A DNA stretch of 52,640 nucleotides from an uncultured Bacteroides sp. (GTDB lineage: Bacteria; Bacteroidota; Bacteroidia; Bacteroidales; Bacteroidaceae), in the NCBI GenBank assembly GCA_949285075.1, contig CASDXF010000030.1, positions 1 to 52,640 on the forward strand. Reading direction: 5' to 3'. Below are positions 31,895 to 40,833 of this stretch, piece by piece. The position numbers and the translations under genes are program-made. Within the stretch, counting starts at the first letter, position 1; each line of letters begins with the position of its first letter. Below the pieces are notes generated by a model. The model saw only the letters and a program-made list of their open reading frames with translations, did not search any database and was not told the DNA's origin.

Positions 31895-33280
31895 ATGCTT
31901 AAACAAAAGACGCTGAAAAATAGCTTTTCACTAAGCGGAAAAGGCCTACATACCGGATTAGACCTTACTGTCACATTTAATCCAGCTCCGGAAAATCATG
32001 GTTACAAGATACAACGTATTGACTTGAAAGAGCAGCCTATCATTGACGCAGTGGCCGACAATGTAACAGAGACTGTACGGGGAACCGTACTATCAAAGAA
32101 CGATGTTAAAGTAAGTACTGTAGAACACGGCATGGCCGCCCTATACGCATTAGGCATTGACAATTGCCTAATTCAAGTGAATGGTCCAGAATTTCCAATA
32201 TTAGATGGAAGCGCTCAATACTACGTTCAAGAAATAGAACGTGTAGGCATTGAAGAGCAAAATGCAGTAAAGGATTTTTATATCATTAAGTCTAAAATTG
32301 AATTTAGAGATGAAGAAACAGGTTCTTCTATTATTGTATTGCCCGATGAAGATTTTAGTCTGAACGTTTTAGTCTCATACGATTCTACTATCATTCCAAA
32401 TCAATTTGCTACCCTTGAGGATATATCTAAATTCAAGGACGAAATTGCCGCTAGCCGTACATTTGTTTTTGTCCGTGAAATAGAACCTCTCTTATCTGCA
32501 GGATTGATCAAAGGAGGGGATTTAGACAATGCCATTGTAATCTATGAGCGTAAAATGTCACAAGAGAACTTTGATAAACTAGCGGATATCATGGGAGTTC
32601 CTCACATGGATGCTAACCAATTGGGCTATATTAATCATAAGCCACTAGTTTGGCCAAATGAATGCGCACGTCATAAACTCTTGGATGTAATAGGCGACTT
32701 AGCTTTAATCGGGAAACCAATTAAAGGACGCATCATAGCGACCCGTCCCGGCCATACCATTAATAACAAGTTTGCCCGTCAAATGCGTAAAGAAATTCGT
32801 CTACATGAAATTCAAGCTCCAAGTTACGATTGTAATCGCGAACCGATTATGGATGTAAATCGTATCCGCGAATTACTACCGCATCGATATCCTTTTCAAC
32901 TAGTCGATAAAGTTATCGAAATCGGAGCAAATTATATTGTCGGCATCAAAAATGTAACATCCAATGAACCTTTTTTCCAAGGACATTTCCCTCAAGAACC
33001 TGTAATGCCGGGAGTATTACAAGTAGAAGCAATGGCGCAAACTGGTGGATTACTTGTCTTAAATTCTGTAGACGAGCCAGAACGTTACTCTACTTATTTT
33101 ATGAAAATAGATGGAGTAAAATTCCGCCAAAAAGTTGTCCCGGGAGATACCTTAATTTTCCGAGTAGAGCTATTGGCTCCTATCCGCAGAGGCATTTCTA
33201 CAATGAAAGGTTATGTTTTTGTAGGAGAAAAAGTGGTTTGCGAAGCTGAGTTCATGGCACAAATAGTAAAAAACAAATAA
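31895..33280 (+). CDS. lpxC: LpxC-FabZ fusion: UDP-3-O-acyl-GlcNAc deacetylase and hydroxyacyl-ACP dehydratase
   Basis: 461 residues joining the committed lipid A deacetylase with a fatty-acid dehydratase. LpxC part (1-300): KGLHTGL with His-19, zinc His in STVEHGMAAL near 79, and HKLLDVIGDLALIG near 258. FabZ part (from about 316): RELLPHRYPFQLVDKVIE with its catalytic His near 329 and QEPVMPGVLQVEAMAQTGG with the catalytic Glu near 378. Such a fusion is characteristic of Bacteroidetes and puts two enzymes that compete for hydroxyacyl-ACP in one chain. Confidence 0.97.
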   Translation: MLKQKTLKNSFSLSGKGLHTGLDLTVTFNPAPENHGYKIQRIDLKEQPIIDAVADNVTETVRGTVLSKNDVKVSTVEHGMAALYALGIDNCLIQVNGPEFPILDGSAQYYVQEIERVGIEEQNAVKDFYIIKSKIEFRDEETGSSIIVLPDEDFSLNVLVSYDSTIIPNQFATLEDISKFKDEIAASRTFVFVREIEPLLSAGLIKGGDLDNAIVIYERKMSQENFDKLADIMGVPHMDANQLGYINHKPLVWPNECARHKLLDVIGDLALIGKPIKGRIIATRPGHTINNKFARQMRKEIRLHEIQAPSYDCNREPIMDVNRIRELLPHRYPFQLVDKVIEIGANYIVGIKNVTSNEPFFQGHFPQEPVMPGVLQVEAMAQTGGLLVLNSVDEPERYSTYFMKIDGVKFRQKVVPGDTLIFRVELLAPIRRGISTMKGYVFVGEKVVCEAEFMAQIVKNK

Positions 33281-33363
33281 CTATTACAACATTAAACGCT
33301 AAGATTAGAAAACAAGATAAAGTAACCTCAAACTTACATTTATAGTTTAATTTTTATATTATT

Positions 33364-34131
33364 ATGATAAGTCCTTTAGCGTATATTCACCCTGAAGCAA
33401 AAATTGGTAGAAACGTAGAAATTGCCCCATTCGTATTTATCGACAAGAATGTGACAATCGGAGATAATAATAAAATTATGGCTAATGCCAATATTCTATA
33501 CGGTGCACGCATAGGTAATGGAAATACAATATTCCCGGGGGCGGTTATTGGAGCCGTGCCTCAAGACTTGAAGTTTCGAGGAGAAGAAACTACCGCAGAA
33601 ATTGGAGACAATAATCTGATTCGTGAAAATGTAACCATCAATCGCGGGACAGCGGCTAAAGGGCGCACGATTGTTGGCAGTAACAATCTACTAATGGAAG
33701 GCGTGCATGTAGCTCATGACGCCCTCATAGGCAATGGGTGCATCATTGGTAATTCAACTAAAATGGCAGGGGAAATTATCATTGACGACAACGCCATTAT
33801 CAGTGGAGGTGTACTAATGCACCAATTTTGCCGCGTAGGTGGATACGTAATGATTCAAGGTGGCTGTCGTTTCAGCAAAGATATTCCACCATACATCATC
33901 GCCGGACGAGAACCTATCGCCTTTAGCGGCATTAATATCGTAGGATTACGCCGCCGAGGGTTTTCCAACGAAACGATAGAAAACATTCATAATGCCTACC
34001 GCATAATCTATCAAAGTGGATTAAACACCACAGACGCTTTAAGCAAGATAGAGGAAGAAGTTGAGAAGACTCAAGAAATAGAATATATTATTGATTTTAT
34101 CCGCCATTCGGCACGAGGAATTATAAGATAA
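33364..34131 (+). CDS. lpxA: UDP-GlcNAc acyltransferase
   Basis: First step of lipid A synthesis. 255 residues, starting with hexapeptide repeats (AYIHPEAKIGRNVEI, TIGDNNKIMANANILYGARIG). The catalytic His lies in GVHVAHDALIGN near 122. The C-terminal helical domain is GLRRRGFSNETIENIHNAYRIIYQSGL. It is transcribed with lpxD and lpxC/fabZ. Confidence 0.97.
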   Translation: MISPLAYIHPEAKIGRNVEIAPFVFIDKNVTIGDNNKIMANANILYGARIGNGNTIFPGAVIGAVPQDLKFRGEETTAEIGDNNLIRENVTINRGTAAKGRTIVGSNNLLMEGVHVAHDALIGNGCIIGNSTKMAGEIIIDDNAIISGGVLMHQFCRVGGYVMIQGGCRFSKDIPPYIIAGREPIAFSGINIVGLRRRGFSNETIENIHNAYRIIYQSGLNTTDALSKIEEEVEKTQEIEYIIDFIRHSARGIIR

Positions 34132-34145
34132 AAACAACCACAGTT

Positions 34146-34700
34146 ATGATATACAGATTTACAATTATATCCGATGAGGTAGACGACTTCATCAGAGAAA
34201 TACAGATTGATCCTGAAGCTACTTTCTATGATTTCCACAAAGCCATATTGAAATCAGTAGGGTATACAGATGACCAAATGACTTCTTTTTTCATCTGCGA
34301 CGATGATTGGGAAAAAGAAAAGGAAGTTACTTTGGAAGAGATGGATGATAATCCCGAGATAGACAGTTGGATTATGAAAGAAACCGCTATCAATGAATTA
34401 GTAGAAGAAGAAAGGCAGAAGCTACTTTATGTTTTCGACTACATGACCGAGCGTTGTTTCTTCATTGAATTGACCGAGATTATCACCGGAAAAAATATGG
34501 AAGGAGCGAAATGCACAAAGAAAAAAGGAGACGCTCCTAAACAAGTCATGGACTTTGAAGAGATGGAGTCAAAGACAAGTTCAAATATAGACTTGGATGA
34601 GAACTTTTACGGAGACCAAGACTTTGACATGGAAGACTTTGACCAAGATGGCTTTGATATGGGTGGTACAAGTAACCCTTACGACGAAGACAAATATTAA
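34146..34700 (+). CDS. pRiA4b ORF-3-like protein
   Basis: A 184-residue acidic protein. The first two thirds ([49 protein letters not shown], then [20 protein letters not shown]) match the plasmid pRiA4b ORF-3/IS1096 TnpR-like fold. The last 50 residues are very rich in Asp, Glu, Phe and Gly ([14 protein letters not shown]). In Bacteroidales such a gene often lies near lpxA and miaA. The function is unknown. The tail looks disordered. Confidence 0.8.
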   Translation: MIYRFTIISDEVDDFIREIQIDPEATFYDFHKAILKSVGYTDDQMTSFFICDDDWEKEKEVTLEEMDDNPEIDSWIMKETAINELVEEERQKLLYVFDYMTERCFFIELTEIITGKNMEGAKCTKKKGDAPKQVMDFEEMESKTSSNIDLDENFYGDQDFDMEDFDQDGFDMGGTSNPYDEDKY

Positions 34701-34711
34701 ATTCTACACTT

Positions 34712-34807
34712 AAAACTCTCTGCCAATCAATGTCAACGCTCATTGTGCTGATAGGGCCTACTGCAGTAGGTAAAACCGAGTTAAGCCTCCGATTGGCAGA
34801 GAGTTTT
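34712..34807 (+). promoter_or_regulatory. Perfect 17-base inverted repeat around the miaA start
   Basis: AAAACTCTCTGCCAATC (34712-34728) is the exact reverse complement of GATTGGCAGAGAGTTTT (34791-34807). The 62-base loop contains the ATG at 34730, the Walker A codons and a 14-base palindrome (CCTACTGCAGTAGG, 34757-34770). In RNA it would place the start codon just inside a stable hairpin. The right arm is itself coding (RLAESF). Confidence 0.7.
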
Positions 34808-35659
34808 CATACTCACATTATTTCCGCAGACTCAAGGCAGCTATACGCTGAACTAAAAATCGGAACAGCCTCTCCTACCCCAGAACAACTTCAACGGGTT
34901 CCACATCATTTTATCGGCACGCTTCACCTTACCGACTATTACAGCGCCGCCCAATATGAACAAGAAGCGATAGAAATCATCAATCAGCTTTTCGCCCAAC
35001 ATAAAGCGGTTATCCTTACCGGAGGATCCATGATGTACATAGACGCTGTCTGCAAAGGAATAGATGACATTCCAACCGTAGATACGGAAACGCGGCAACT
35101 GATGTTAAAAAAGTATGAAGAGGAAGGATTAGAACGGCTATGTTCCGAGCTTCGCCTATTGGATCCAGAATATTACCGCAACGTAGACCTAAAAAATCCC
35201 AAACGAGTGATTCACGCTTTAGAGATTTGCTACATGACAGGAAAGACCTATACGTCTTTTCGTACTAAGCAAAAGAAACAGCGTCCCTTCCATATTCTAA
35301 AGATAGGATTGATCCGTGACCGGGAAGAGCTATACAAGCGAATCAACAGCCGCGTAGACCTGATGATGGAAGAAGGCTTATTGTCCGAAGCGCAAGCCTT
35401 GCTCCCTTACCGGGAGTTAAACGCGTTAAACACGGTAGGGTATAAGGAACTGTTCAAGTACTTTGACGGCGAATGGACGCTGCCCTTCGCCATTGAAAAG
35501 ATTAAGCAGAACTCTCGCATTTATTCCCGAAAACAGATGACATGGTTCAAACGAGACGAAAGCATCCGGTGGTTTCATCCAGAACAAGAGACGGAGATAC
35601 TTTCCTACATTCACCACTCCTTACAGGCTGTCGGTGGAGAACAACGCACGCCGTTTTAG
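34730..35659 (+). CDS. miaA: tRNA dimethylallyltransferase
   Basis: Transfers an isopentenyl group to A37 of tRNAs that read UNN codons. 309 residues. Walker A is [19 protein letters not shown] (near 8-16), followed by [19 protein letters not shown], where Asp-35 acts in catalysis, [36 protein letters not shown] and the tail [20 protein letters not shown]. Length and motifs are normal. The start codon lies inside the inverted repeat described separately. Confidence 0.95.
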   Translation: MSTLIVLIGPTAVGKTELSLRLAESFHTHIISADSRQLYAELKIGTASPTPEQLQRVPHHFIGTLHLTDYYSAAQYEQEAIEIINQLFAQHKAVILTGGSMMYIDAVCKGIDDIPTVDTETRQLMLKKYEEEGLERLCSELRLLDPEYYRNVDLKNPKRVIHALEICYMTGKTYTSFRTKQKKQRPFHILKIGLIRDREELYKRINSRVDLMMEEGLLSEAQALLPYRELNALNTVGYKELFKYFDGEWTLPFAIEKIKQNSRIYSRKQMTWFKRDESIRWFHPEQETEILSYIHHSLQAVGGEQRTPF

Positions 35660-35668
35660 CGTCCACTC

Positions 35669-37324
35669 TCATTTATCGGCAGAGCCTATACGCAATACCT
35701 CATTCTCAAAATCATCCTTATTGCCTATGGATTTATTCCTCATCTTCGTACGATAATTATAGACCGTACTTGTAGAACATCTTAAGAAACTGGCTATCTT
35801 GACTCCATCGTTAATACCTAAACGTAAAAGCGCATAAATGCGAAGCTCCTTATTCAACAATGTACCAGTTTTAGGTATAATTTGCTCTCCCTCTTTCAAT
35901 AAAGCGTTAAAGTCCGAAATAAAGGTCGGATAAAGATTCAAGAAAATATTATCAAAATGACTATACAAGGCATCCAACTCTTCATTGATGTTAGCCGTTG
36001 ATTTCAATTGCTTTACCAACGCTTCGTAACGACGATTTATCGCCAACTTATACAACGAGTTCTGGTACTCCTCCATTCTATTAATATAGTTGGAGCATAA
36101 GTCAAAGAACTGTGCGATAAACTGCTCCTTGACCTTATTCGTTTCTTGCAACTGTTGGTTTCTACAATGCAACTGGTCATTAACGTCATTCAGCGCCTTA
36201 TTCAAGTCCTGCAATTTCTTATTGGTAACGGAAAGCGTTTCCTTAATCTGCTTCATCTTCTTCATCTGGCGATAAATATAGATTACCAATACGACCAGAA
36301 AGACAAAAAAGACCGTTATCAATATCAGAAAGACGATTAAGCTCGACTTTATCTTGGCCTCCTGCTCCTGATAAGCGGTACTGATGACCGAATAAAACCC
36401 GTTTATCTGTGTGGCGCGAAATTGGATGCCCGAAGCTATCGCCTCGTCAATAGCTGTTTGCGTATACTTGAAGGCTTTCTTCAAGTCGTTATCATCATAG
36501 CTGATAATCGCCAGATTCTGCAATGAAACATTTTCACGTGTAGCATTGATAATATCGGCAATAGCGGATTGCATGAAATATTTCTTTTCCATTTCCGACT
36601 GCTTATTCTTCCGGCTTATCATCGCGAGCTCGCAGGTTATAATCGCATAGTCAGGACTGCCAATCTCCTCAATAGCCAACAGTTCCAACAACTGCCTTTC
36701 CGCCTCTTTCAAGTTACGGGGAGCTATACGATTGGTGATATAGCACACCTTATAGTTCGTGGTATTAGGATCCGCATTGTCAAGAAACAGATTAAGATAC
36801 TTGTCCACCTGATGCCGATATTGCTCATGCCGTGTAGTAGAGATGGAATAATACTCCCAGAAGCGACGATAAATGTCATAATAAGAAGACAGCAGCTCTC
36901 TCGATAGCTGCGAAGGATCGATGTTCTCCAATATAAGCTCGGCTTCCCTGTACATCCCCCCCATAGAATACGACCAAGACAGTTTCAGGTTAGCGTCTAT
37001 CTCCTGCTCGCGCTCCCCTAAGGCGATAGCAATGTCTACATTCCGCTTTATATAATGAACGGCGGAATCTACGTTAAACTTCTTGTACTCGTCATATAAC
37101 TTTTGATTCAACGCGTATTCCTCCAGAATACCCGCATTCTTCAGCTTCAGTTTTATTTTCTTTATACGCTCCTCCTTTATCTTAACGAAATTGCGTTCGT
37201 TATCAATAAGGTGGCTCAACGAGTCTGACAACGCCTTCAGCTCATCGTTCGCATAGCAGCAAGGAGTGAGAACGCAAAAAAATATTAGTAAATATTTTTT
37301 CAAATATTTGATATCTATGTTCAT
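35669..37324 (-). CDS. DUF6377-type membrane regulator with TPR and HTH
   Basis: 551 residues. A signal-like start (YLLIFFCVLTPCCYANDELK) is followed by periplasmic TPR-like helices (about 40-330), one membrane helix (SLIVFLILITVFFVFLVVLVIYIY near 335), a coiled coil (KKMKQIKETLSVTNKKLQDL, residues 355-405), then a C-terminal helix-turn-helix (NKELRIYALLRLGINDGVKI, FLRCSTSTVYNYRTKMR). This is the layout of DUF6377 proteins, one-component regulators that sense a ligand outside and bind DNA inside. They are usually near polysaccharide genes, here a GH36-like gene across a 1 kb gap. The ligand is unknown. Confidence 0.85.
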   Translation of the reverse strand: MNIDIKYLKKYLLIFFCVLTPCCYANDELKALSDSLSHLIDNERNFVKIKEERIKKIKLKLKNAGILEEYALNQKLYDEYKKFNVDSAVHYIKRNVDIAIALGEREQEIDANLKLSWSYSMGGMYREAELILENIDPSQLSRELLSSYYDIYRRFWEYYSISTTRHEQYRHQVDKYLNLFLDNADPNTTNYKVCYITNRIAPRNLKEAERQLLELLAIEEIGSPDYAIITCELAMISRKNKQSEMEKKYFMQSAIADIINATRENVSLQNLAIISYDDNDLKKAFKYTQTAIDEAIASGIQFRATQINGFYSVISTAYQEQEAKIKSSLIVFLILITVFFVFLVVLVIYIYRQMKKMKQIKETLSVTNKKLQDLNKALNDVNDQLHCRNQQLQETNKVKEQFIAQFFDLCSNYINRMEEYQNSLYKLAINRRYEALVKQLKSTANINEELDALYSHFDNIFLNLYPTFISDFNALLKEGEQIIPKTGTLLNKELRIYALLRLGINDGVKIASFLRCSTSTVYNYRTKMRNKSIGNKDDFENEVLRIGSADK

Positions 37325-37346
37325 GTTTGTTCCGTTTAAGAGTTAA

Positions 37347-37377
37347 CAAAGTTATAAGCATTATCTCATTTCACAAA
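37347..37377 (-). promoter_or_regulatory. Promoter of the DUF6377 gene
   Basis: On the minus strand: TTTG, 19 bases, TAACTTTG. Both boxes are exact consensus matches. The -7 box ends 23 bases before the start codon. Confidence 0.8.
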
Positions 37378-37573
37378 TTAAAATTGAATAAAAATGGTAA
37401 ATCGCTTCCTATACTTAACGTTTTTCCGATTCCACTCGCCTAATCTCAGCCGTCCCTACCCTACTTCAGGCTCAATAAAACCAAGCTCATCCCGACATAA
37501 TCGGTATCGCCCCGTTTTCATTCGTCTAACGGACAGCCATACGACACGATACGTAACGATTTTTACCCCATTT

Positions 37574-37654
37574 TCAAAAGGAGTAAACGGAGAAAAGCAG
37601 ACATACCACGGCCATAGCCATGTGTGCCCATTTCCTTTCAATTGTTTTGTTCAT
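37574..37654 (-). pseudogene. Possible remnant of an exported-protein gene start
   Basis: The minus strand codes for MNKTIERKWAHMAMAVVCLL and six more residues, then stops. It looks like a signal peptide with basic N-terminus and hydrophobic core. DUF6377 regulators often sit next to susC/susD genes, and this could be a relic of one. It might also be chance. Confidence 0.25.
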
Positions 37655-37840
37655 AATAATAATTTTGCGGTGTCTGACTCCCCTGATGCCATTTGAAAAA
37701 GTCGGAAACAAGTCTGCACACATCAAAAACTACAAGACGGATTTCTTGGTGAACCTCCACAACCTTTCAACCCAAATCAGTCATTAGAAGGACTCTTGAC
37801 AGGAACGAATACACCGCCACAACGCTCAGCGCAAAAGCAC

Positions 37841-38000
37841 CTTATTATCAACAACTTAATTCCATCCCGAGAAATAGCCCCATTTCTCGCGAGCCGCCGC
37901 CCTATTTCTCACGAGCCATAGGGCTGTCTTTCGCGAGCCACAGGGCAGGCTGACAAACGGAGAAGGTTTAACGTAAATCCTCCTCATTGCGGAAACGAAA
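37841..38000. repeat. Dispersed 160-base repeat, copy 2, containing 22-base array D
   Basis: Matches 25358-25518 across its length with one-base indels. The units start at 37855, 37877, 37899, 37921 and 37943. The central ones carry CTCGCGAG, CTCACGAG and TTCGCGAG. The last starts GGGCAGGCTGACAAACGG. Confidence 0.85.
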
Positions 38001-38130
38001 AACACGCTTGAAAGATTCTCTCTTTTGACCAGATATTTGAGGGCAGAAAACCGTATAAATATGCAGTTTTTTACATATCCGTTTCACTAAAAAGAGATTT
38101 CCGCCCAACGGATTTCGAGGCCAAATCTTA

Positions 38131-38196
38131 GAAGCTGTTTTGAATTTCTCCAAAAAGTTTTTCTTAGCTTGATATATCCGTTTTCAAAACAGCTTC
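38131..38196. repeat. Inverted repeat upstream of the GH36-like gene
   Basis: GAAGCTGTTTTGAA (38131-38144) is the exact reverse complement of TTCAAAACAGCTTC (38183-38196). The 38-base loop contains TTCTCC and AAAAAGTTTTT. It could be a transcription terminator-like hairpin or a small mobile repeat. Confidence 0.7.
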
Positions 38197-38288
38197 TTAA
38201 AAACAGCACATTTTCGCAGGTTCCGTCAATCCCGTTCAAAGCGTTTGCGATACGCCCCGAATATTCCGGATAGTTCGGATAATATGTT

Positions 38289-38296
38289 TACCTTTG
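38289..38296 (+). promoter_or_regulatory. -7 box of the GH36-like gene
   Basis: TACCTTTG matches TAnnTTTG. A TTCC about 21 bases upstream is a weak -33 box. It lies 41 bases before the start codon. Confidence 0.5.
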
Positions 38297-38337
38297 GGCG
38301 ACTTTTAAAGAAACGAACTTGAAACAAACGGAAAAAA

Positions 38338-40350
38338 ATGAATAAAGCGGGCTATTTACTTTTGGCCATTCTCATCGGCCAAGCGCTAATCGGTTGCCGC
38401 TCCGCTTCAGGAAGCCTGAAGGTGGAGGACTGGACCGTTACGTACAATCAGCAGACTAACGGCGTTGACATCCGCAAGGGGAAGTCAACGCTATGGGAAG
38501 GCGTTTATCCCTCGTTCAAGATGGACGATGAACTGATAACGCCCGATGATTACGCCACGCACAGCGTCTCCTCCCAAAGGCACGAAGACCTGTTCGGAAA
38601 AGGAAAACTCTATCGGGTGACCCATACCGGCCGGGGACTGCCGACTCTCGTCCAATCGTTTTACGTCTACCCCAAGCGGGACTTCATATTGACCGAGTTC
38701 ACGATTGAGAGCGAGCGGGAAATATCCTCCAACTACATGGCTCCGGTGAACCTCGACTCGTTTGACGGGCAGATACGGCGGGACGAGCATTGCCGCATAC
38801 TCGCCATACCTTTCGACAACGACAAGTGGGGACGATACAAGTCGCTGCCCATGCCTTGCAAGGACGTGAGGAGCTATGAGGTGACGGCCATATTCAACAA
38901 CGAGAGCCGCAGGGGTACAGTGATAGGCTCGGTAGAACACGACTCATGGAAAACGGCCGTTACCGTGGACAGGTGCTCGGCGGAGGGAATAAAGGGAGTG
39001 CGCTGCTACGGAGGAGTAGCGGACGAGCAGACGAGAGACTCAAAGGCCCACGGCCGGCTGAAAGGGAGAGTGATTAAATCGCCCAAGATACTTATCGGAG
39101 ATTTCGCAGACTGGAGGGACGGCATGGAGACGTACGCAGAGGCGAACGCCACCATCGCCCCACCCCGGGCTTGGGAAGGAAGCGTCCCGTTCGGTTGGAA
39201 CAGTTGGGGAGTATTGCAGTTCGGCCTGACGCATCAGAAAGCCGTCGAGATCTCGGATTTCTTCGCGGAACATTTGCAGCGCAACTCCTTTATCAGCCCG
39301 GACAGCACCGTCTACATAGGCTTAGACTCCGGTTGGAACAGCTTTACGGAAGAACAGCTGTCCGACTTCACAAAGCGTTGCCGGCGCAACGGACAGAAGG
39401 CGGGAGTGTACTGGACTCCCTTCACCGACTGGGGACGAGACCCGGAAAGAGACTTCGAGGACTGTCCACAATATAAATATAAAGATGTGTATCTGTACGC
39501 CAACGGAAAGCCGCAGGAACTGGACGGGGCGTATGCGCTCGACCCTACCCACCCGGCTGTGGAAGAGGCCATGAGGAAGAAGTCGGCGCTTTTCCGCAAG
39601 ATAGGCTTCGAGTACGTAAAGATGGACTTCATGACACACGGCGCGATGGAAGCCGACAGTTGGTACAAAGACGATATTCGCACGGGAATGCAAGGATACA
39701 ATTACGGCATGAAGCTGTTGGACGAATACTTCAAGGATATGTATATCAACCTATCCATCTCTCCCCTCTTCCCGGCCCAGTACGCGCAATCGAGACGAAT
39801 CGCCTGCGATGCGTGGAACAAGATAAAAGATACGGAGTACACGATGAACGCCCTATCCTACGGGTGGTGGTTGGACAAAGTGTATCAGTACAATGACGCG
39901 GACCATATCGTGCTTAAAGACGCAGAAGAAAGCGAGAACAAAGCGAGAGTCACGTCCGGCATCATCACGGGACTGTACATCTTGGGGGACGACTTCAGCG
40001 CGGGCGGAGACGACGAAGCGAAACGCAGGGTGGCGAAGTACACGACCAAGCCCGAAATAAACGCCATAGCCGACGGACAGTCCTTCCGGCCGGTAGAGGG
40101 CGACGGAGAGATGTCCGAGCACCTTTTCGTAAAGTCAGGCAGGGACGGAAACGTCCTCTTGGCCGTTTTCAACTATTCGGAAAAGGAACTGAACGAAACC
40201 GTCTCATTGGAACGGATAGGCCTGAAGGCGGAAAAGACGTACAAGGTAAAGGAGCTGTGGAGCGGAAAAGAGACGACAGCCCAAGCGAACCTAAGCTATA
40301 CGGTTCCTCCAAAAGACGTTTTGCTGTTTCAGATTAATGAGGGACACTGA
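38338..40350 (+). CDS. Alpha-galactosidase-like lipoprotein (GH36/GH27 clan)
   Basis: 670 residues starting with a lipoprotein signal (LLLAILIGQALIGCRSASG, lipidated Cys-20), so it is anchored in the outer membrane or periplasm. The N-terminal beta-sandwich is followed by a (beta/alpha)8 barrel: PFGWNSWGVLQFGL near 283, VYIGLDSGWNSF, WTPFTDWGRDP, the nucleophile Asp in EYVKMDFMTHGA near 430 and the acid Asp in RIACDAWNKI near 490. The C-terminal Ig-like domain ends VSLERIGLKAEKTY. The substrate is an alpha-galactoside or alpha-GalNAc; the sequence does not decide. Confidence 0.87.
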   Translation: MNKAGYLLLAILIGQALIGCRSASGSLKVEDWTVTYNQQTNGVDIRKGKSTLWEGVYPSFKMDDELITPDDYATHSVSSQRHEDLFGKGKLYRVTHTGRGLPTLVQSFYVYPKRDFILTEFTIESEREISSNYMAPVNLDSFDGQIRRDEHCRILAIPFDNDKWGRYKSLPMPCKDVRSYEVTAIFNNESRRGTVIGSVEHDSWKTAVTVDRCSAEGIKGVRCYGGVADEQTRDSKAHGRLKGRVIKSPKILIGDFADWRDGMETYAEANATIAPPRAWEGSVPFGWNSWGVLQFGLTHQKAVEISDFFAEHLQRNSFISPDSTVYIGLDSGWNSFTEEQLSDFTKRCRRNGQKAGVYWTPFTDWGRDPERDFEDCPQYKYKDVYLYANGKPQELDGAYALDPTHPAVEEAMRKKSALFRKIGFEYVKMDFMTHGAMEADSWYKDDIRTGMQGYNYGMKLLDEYFKDMYINLSISPLFPAQYAQSRRIACDAWNKIKDTEYTMNALSYGWWLDKVYQYNDADHIVLKDAEESENKARVTSGIITGLYILGDDFSAGGDDEAKRRVAKYTTKPEINAIADGQSFRPVEGDGEMSEHLFVKSGRDGNVLLAVFNYSEKELNETVSLERIGLKAEKTYKVKELWSGKETTAQANLSYTVPPKDVLLFQINEGH

Positions 40351-40410
40351 CTATTCAATTCCATCGAAAAGAAAATCATTAAAATATAGCGGATTATCGC
40401 ATAAATTCTC

Positions 40411-40418
40411 TACTTTTG
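40411..40418 (+). promoter_or_regulatory. -7 box of the small-protein/J-domain operon
   Basis: TACTTTTG, a full match to TAnnTTTG. No good -33 box at the right spacing. A start near 40425 would leave a 180-base leader before the first gene. Confidence 0.55.
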
Positions 40419-40424
40419 TAATCG

Positions 40425-40603
40425 GATTGAGGCAACTCTTTCCAAGACATACTTTGAAAATAAGAAGCGTTGTGCTTTTCTTGCGAGTGTAAAGCCTGAG
40501 AAACTTAACAATCGTATGACAAGAAGGCATAGTGGTTCTCACGCTATAGCGTGGGCTGCTATTACCATATCCAAGGGACTGTGAAGACAGGAGGAATATA
40601 AAT
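40425..40603 (+). ncRNA. Candidate structured leader RNA
   Basis: About 180 bases between a consensus -7 box and the ATG at 40604 without an open frame. It contains a perfect 14-base palindrome CACGCTATAGCGTG (40540-40553) and possible pairings such as CTTTTCTTG with CAAGAAGG and TGAGAA with TTCTCA, which could nest. A GGAGG-like Shine-Dalgarno site, rare in this window, ends 11 bases before the gene. No known family recognised. Confidence 0.4.
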
Positions 40604-40822
40604 ATGAATAAAACTGCTAAGATCGTCGTAACGATTATTGTCGTTTTTGCATTTTTCTTACTTTTTGCTTTGGTAAATGCAGGTAGAGAAGCATCGGGAC
40701 ATAGTACTCCGGGAATTTTAGGGTTAATTCTTTTAGCTGCTGCTTATGGCGCAATCAGAGCCATATGGAAAAGTGGAAAAGATAACAATAATAACTATCC
40801 TGATTCAATGCTCCAAAAATAA
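40604..40822 (+). CDS. Small two-helix membrane protein
   Basis: 72 residues: hydrophobic IVVTIIVVFAFFLLFALVNA, a short polar turn, ILGLILLAAAYGAIRAIW, then a polar tail rich in Asn. It is predicted to be an inner-membrane hairpin. The J-domain gene starts 11 bases after its stop, so they are co-transcribed. The function is unknown. Confidence 0.7.
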   Translation: MNKTAKIVVTIIVVFAFFLLFALVNAGREASGHSTPGILGLILLAAAYGAIRAIWKSGKDNNNNYPDSMLQK

Positions 40823-40833
40823 AGTATTGTACT

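Larger units (their letters stand above)
37325..38337. other. 1 kb non-coding region between a regulator and a glycosidase
   Basis: It contains the DUF6377 promoter, a 26-codon signal-peptide-like fragment (37574-37654), the second 160-base repeat with array D, an inverted repeat (38131-38196) and the GH36 -7 box. Open frames within it, including one of 100 codons at 37394, have no family resemblance. Confidence 0.6.

Noticed and set aside
34146-34700. Transposase or resolvase of a mobile element
   Set aside because: The pRiA4b ORF-3/IS1096 label is historical. The gene sits in a conserved lpx-miaA neighbourhood and no element ends are near.
37394-37696. 100-codon open frame in the regulator-glycosidase gap
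   Set aside because: No family resemblance, start only 17 bases from the DUF6377 -33 box, sequence looks non-coding.
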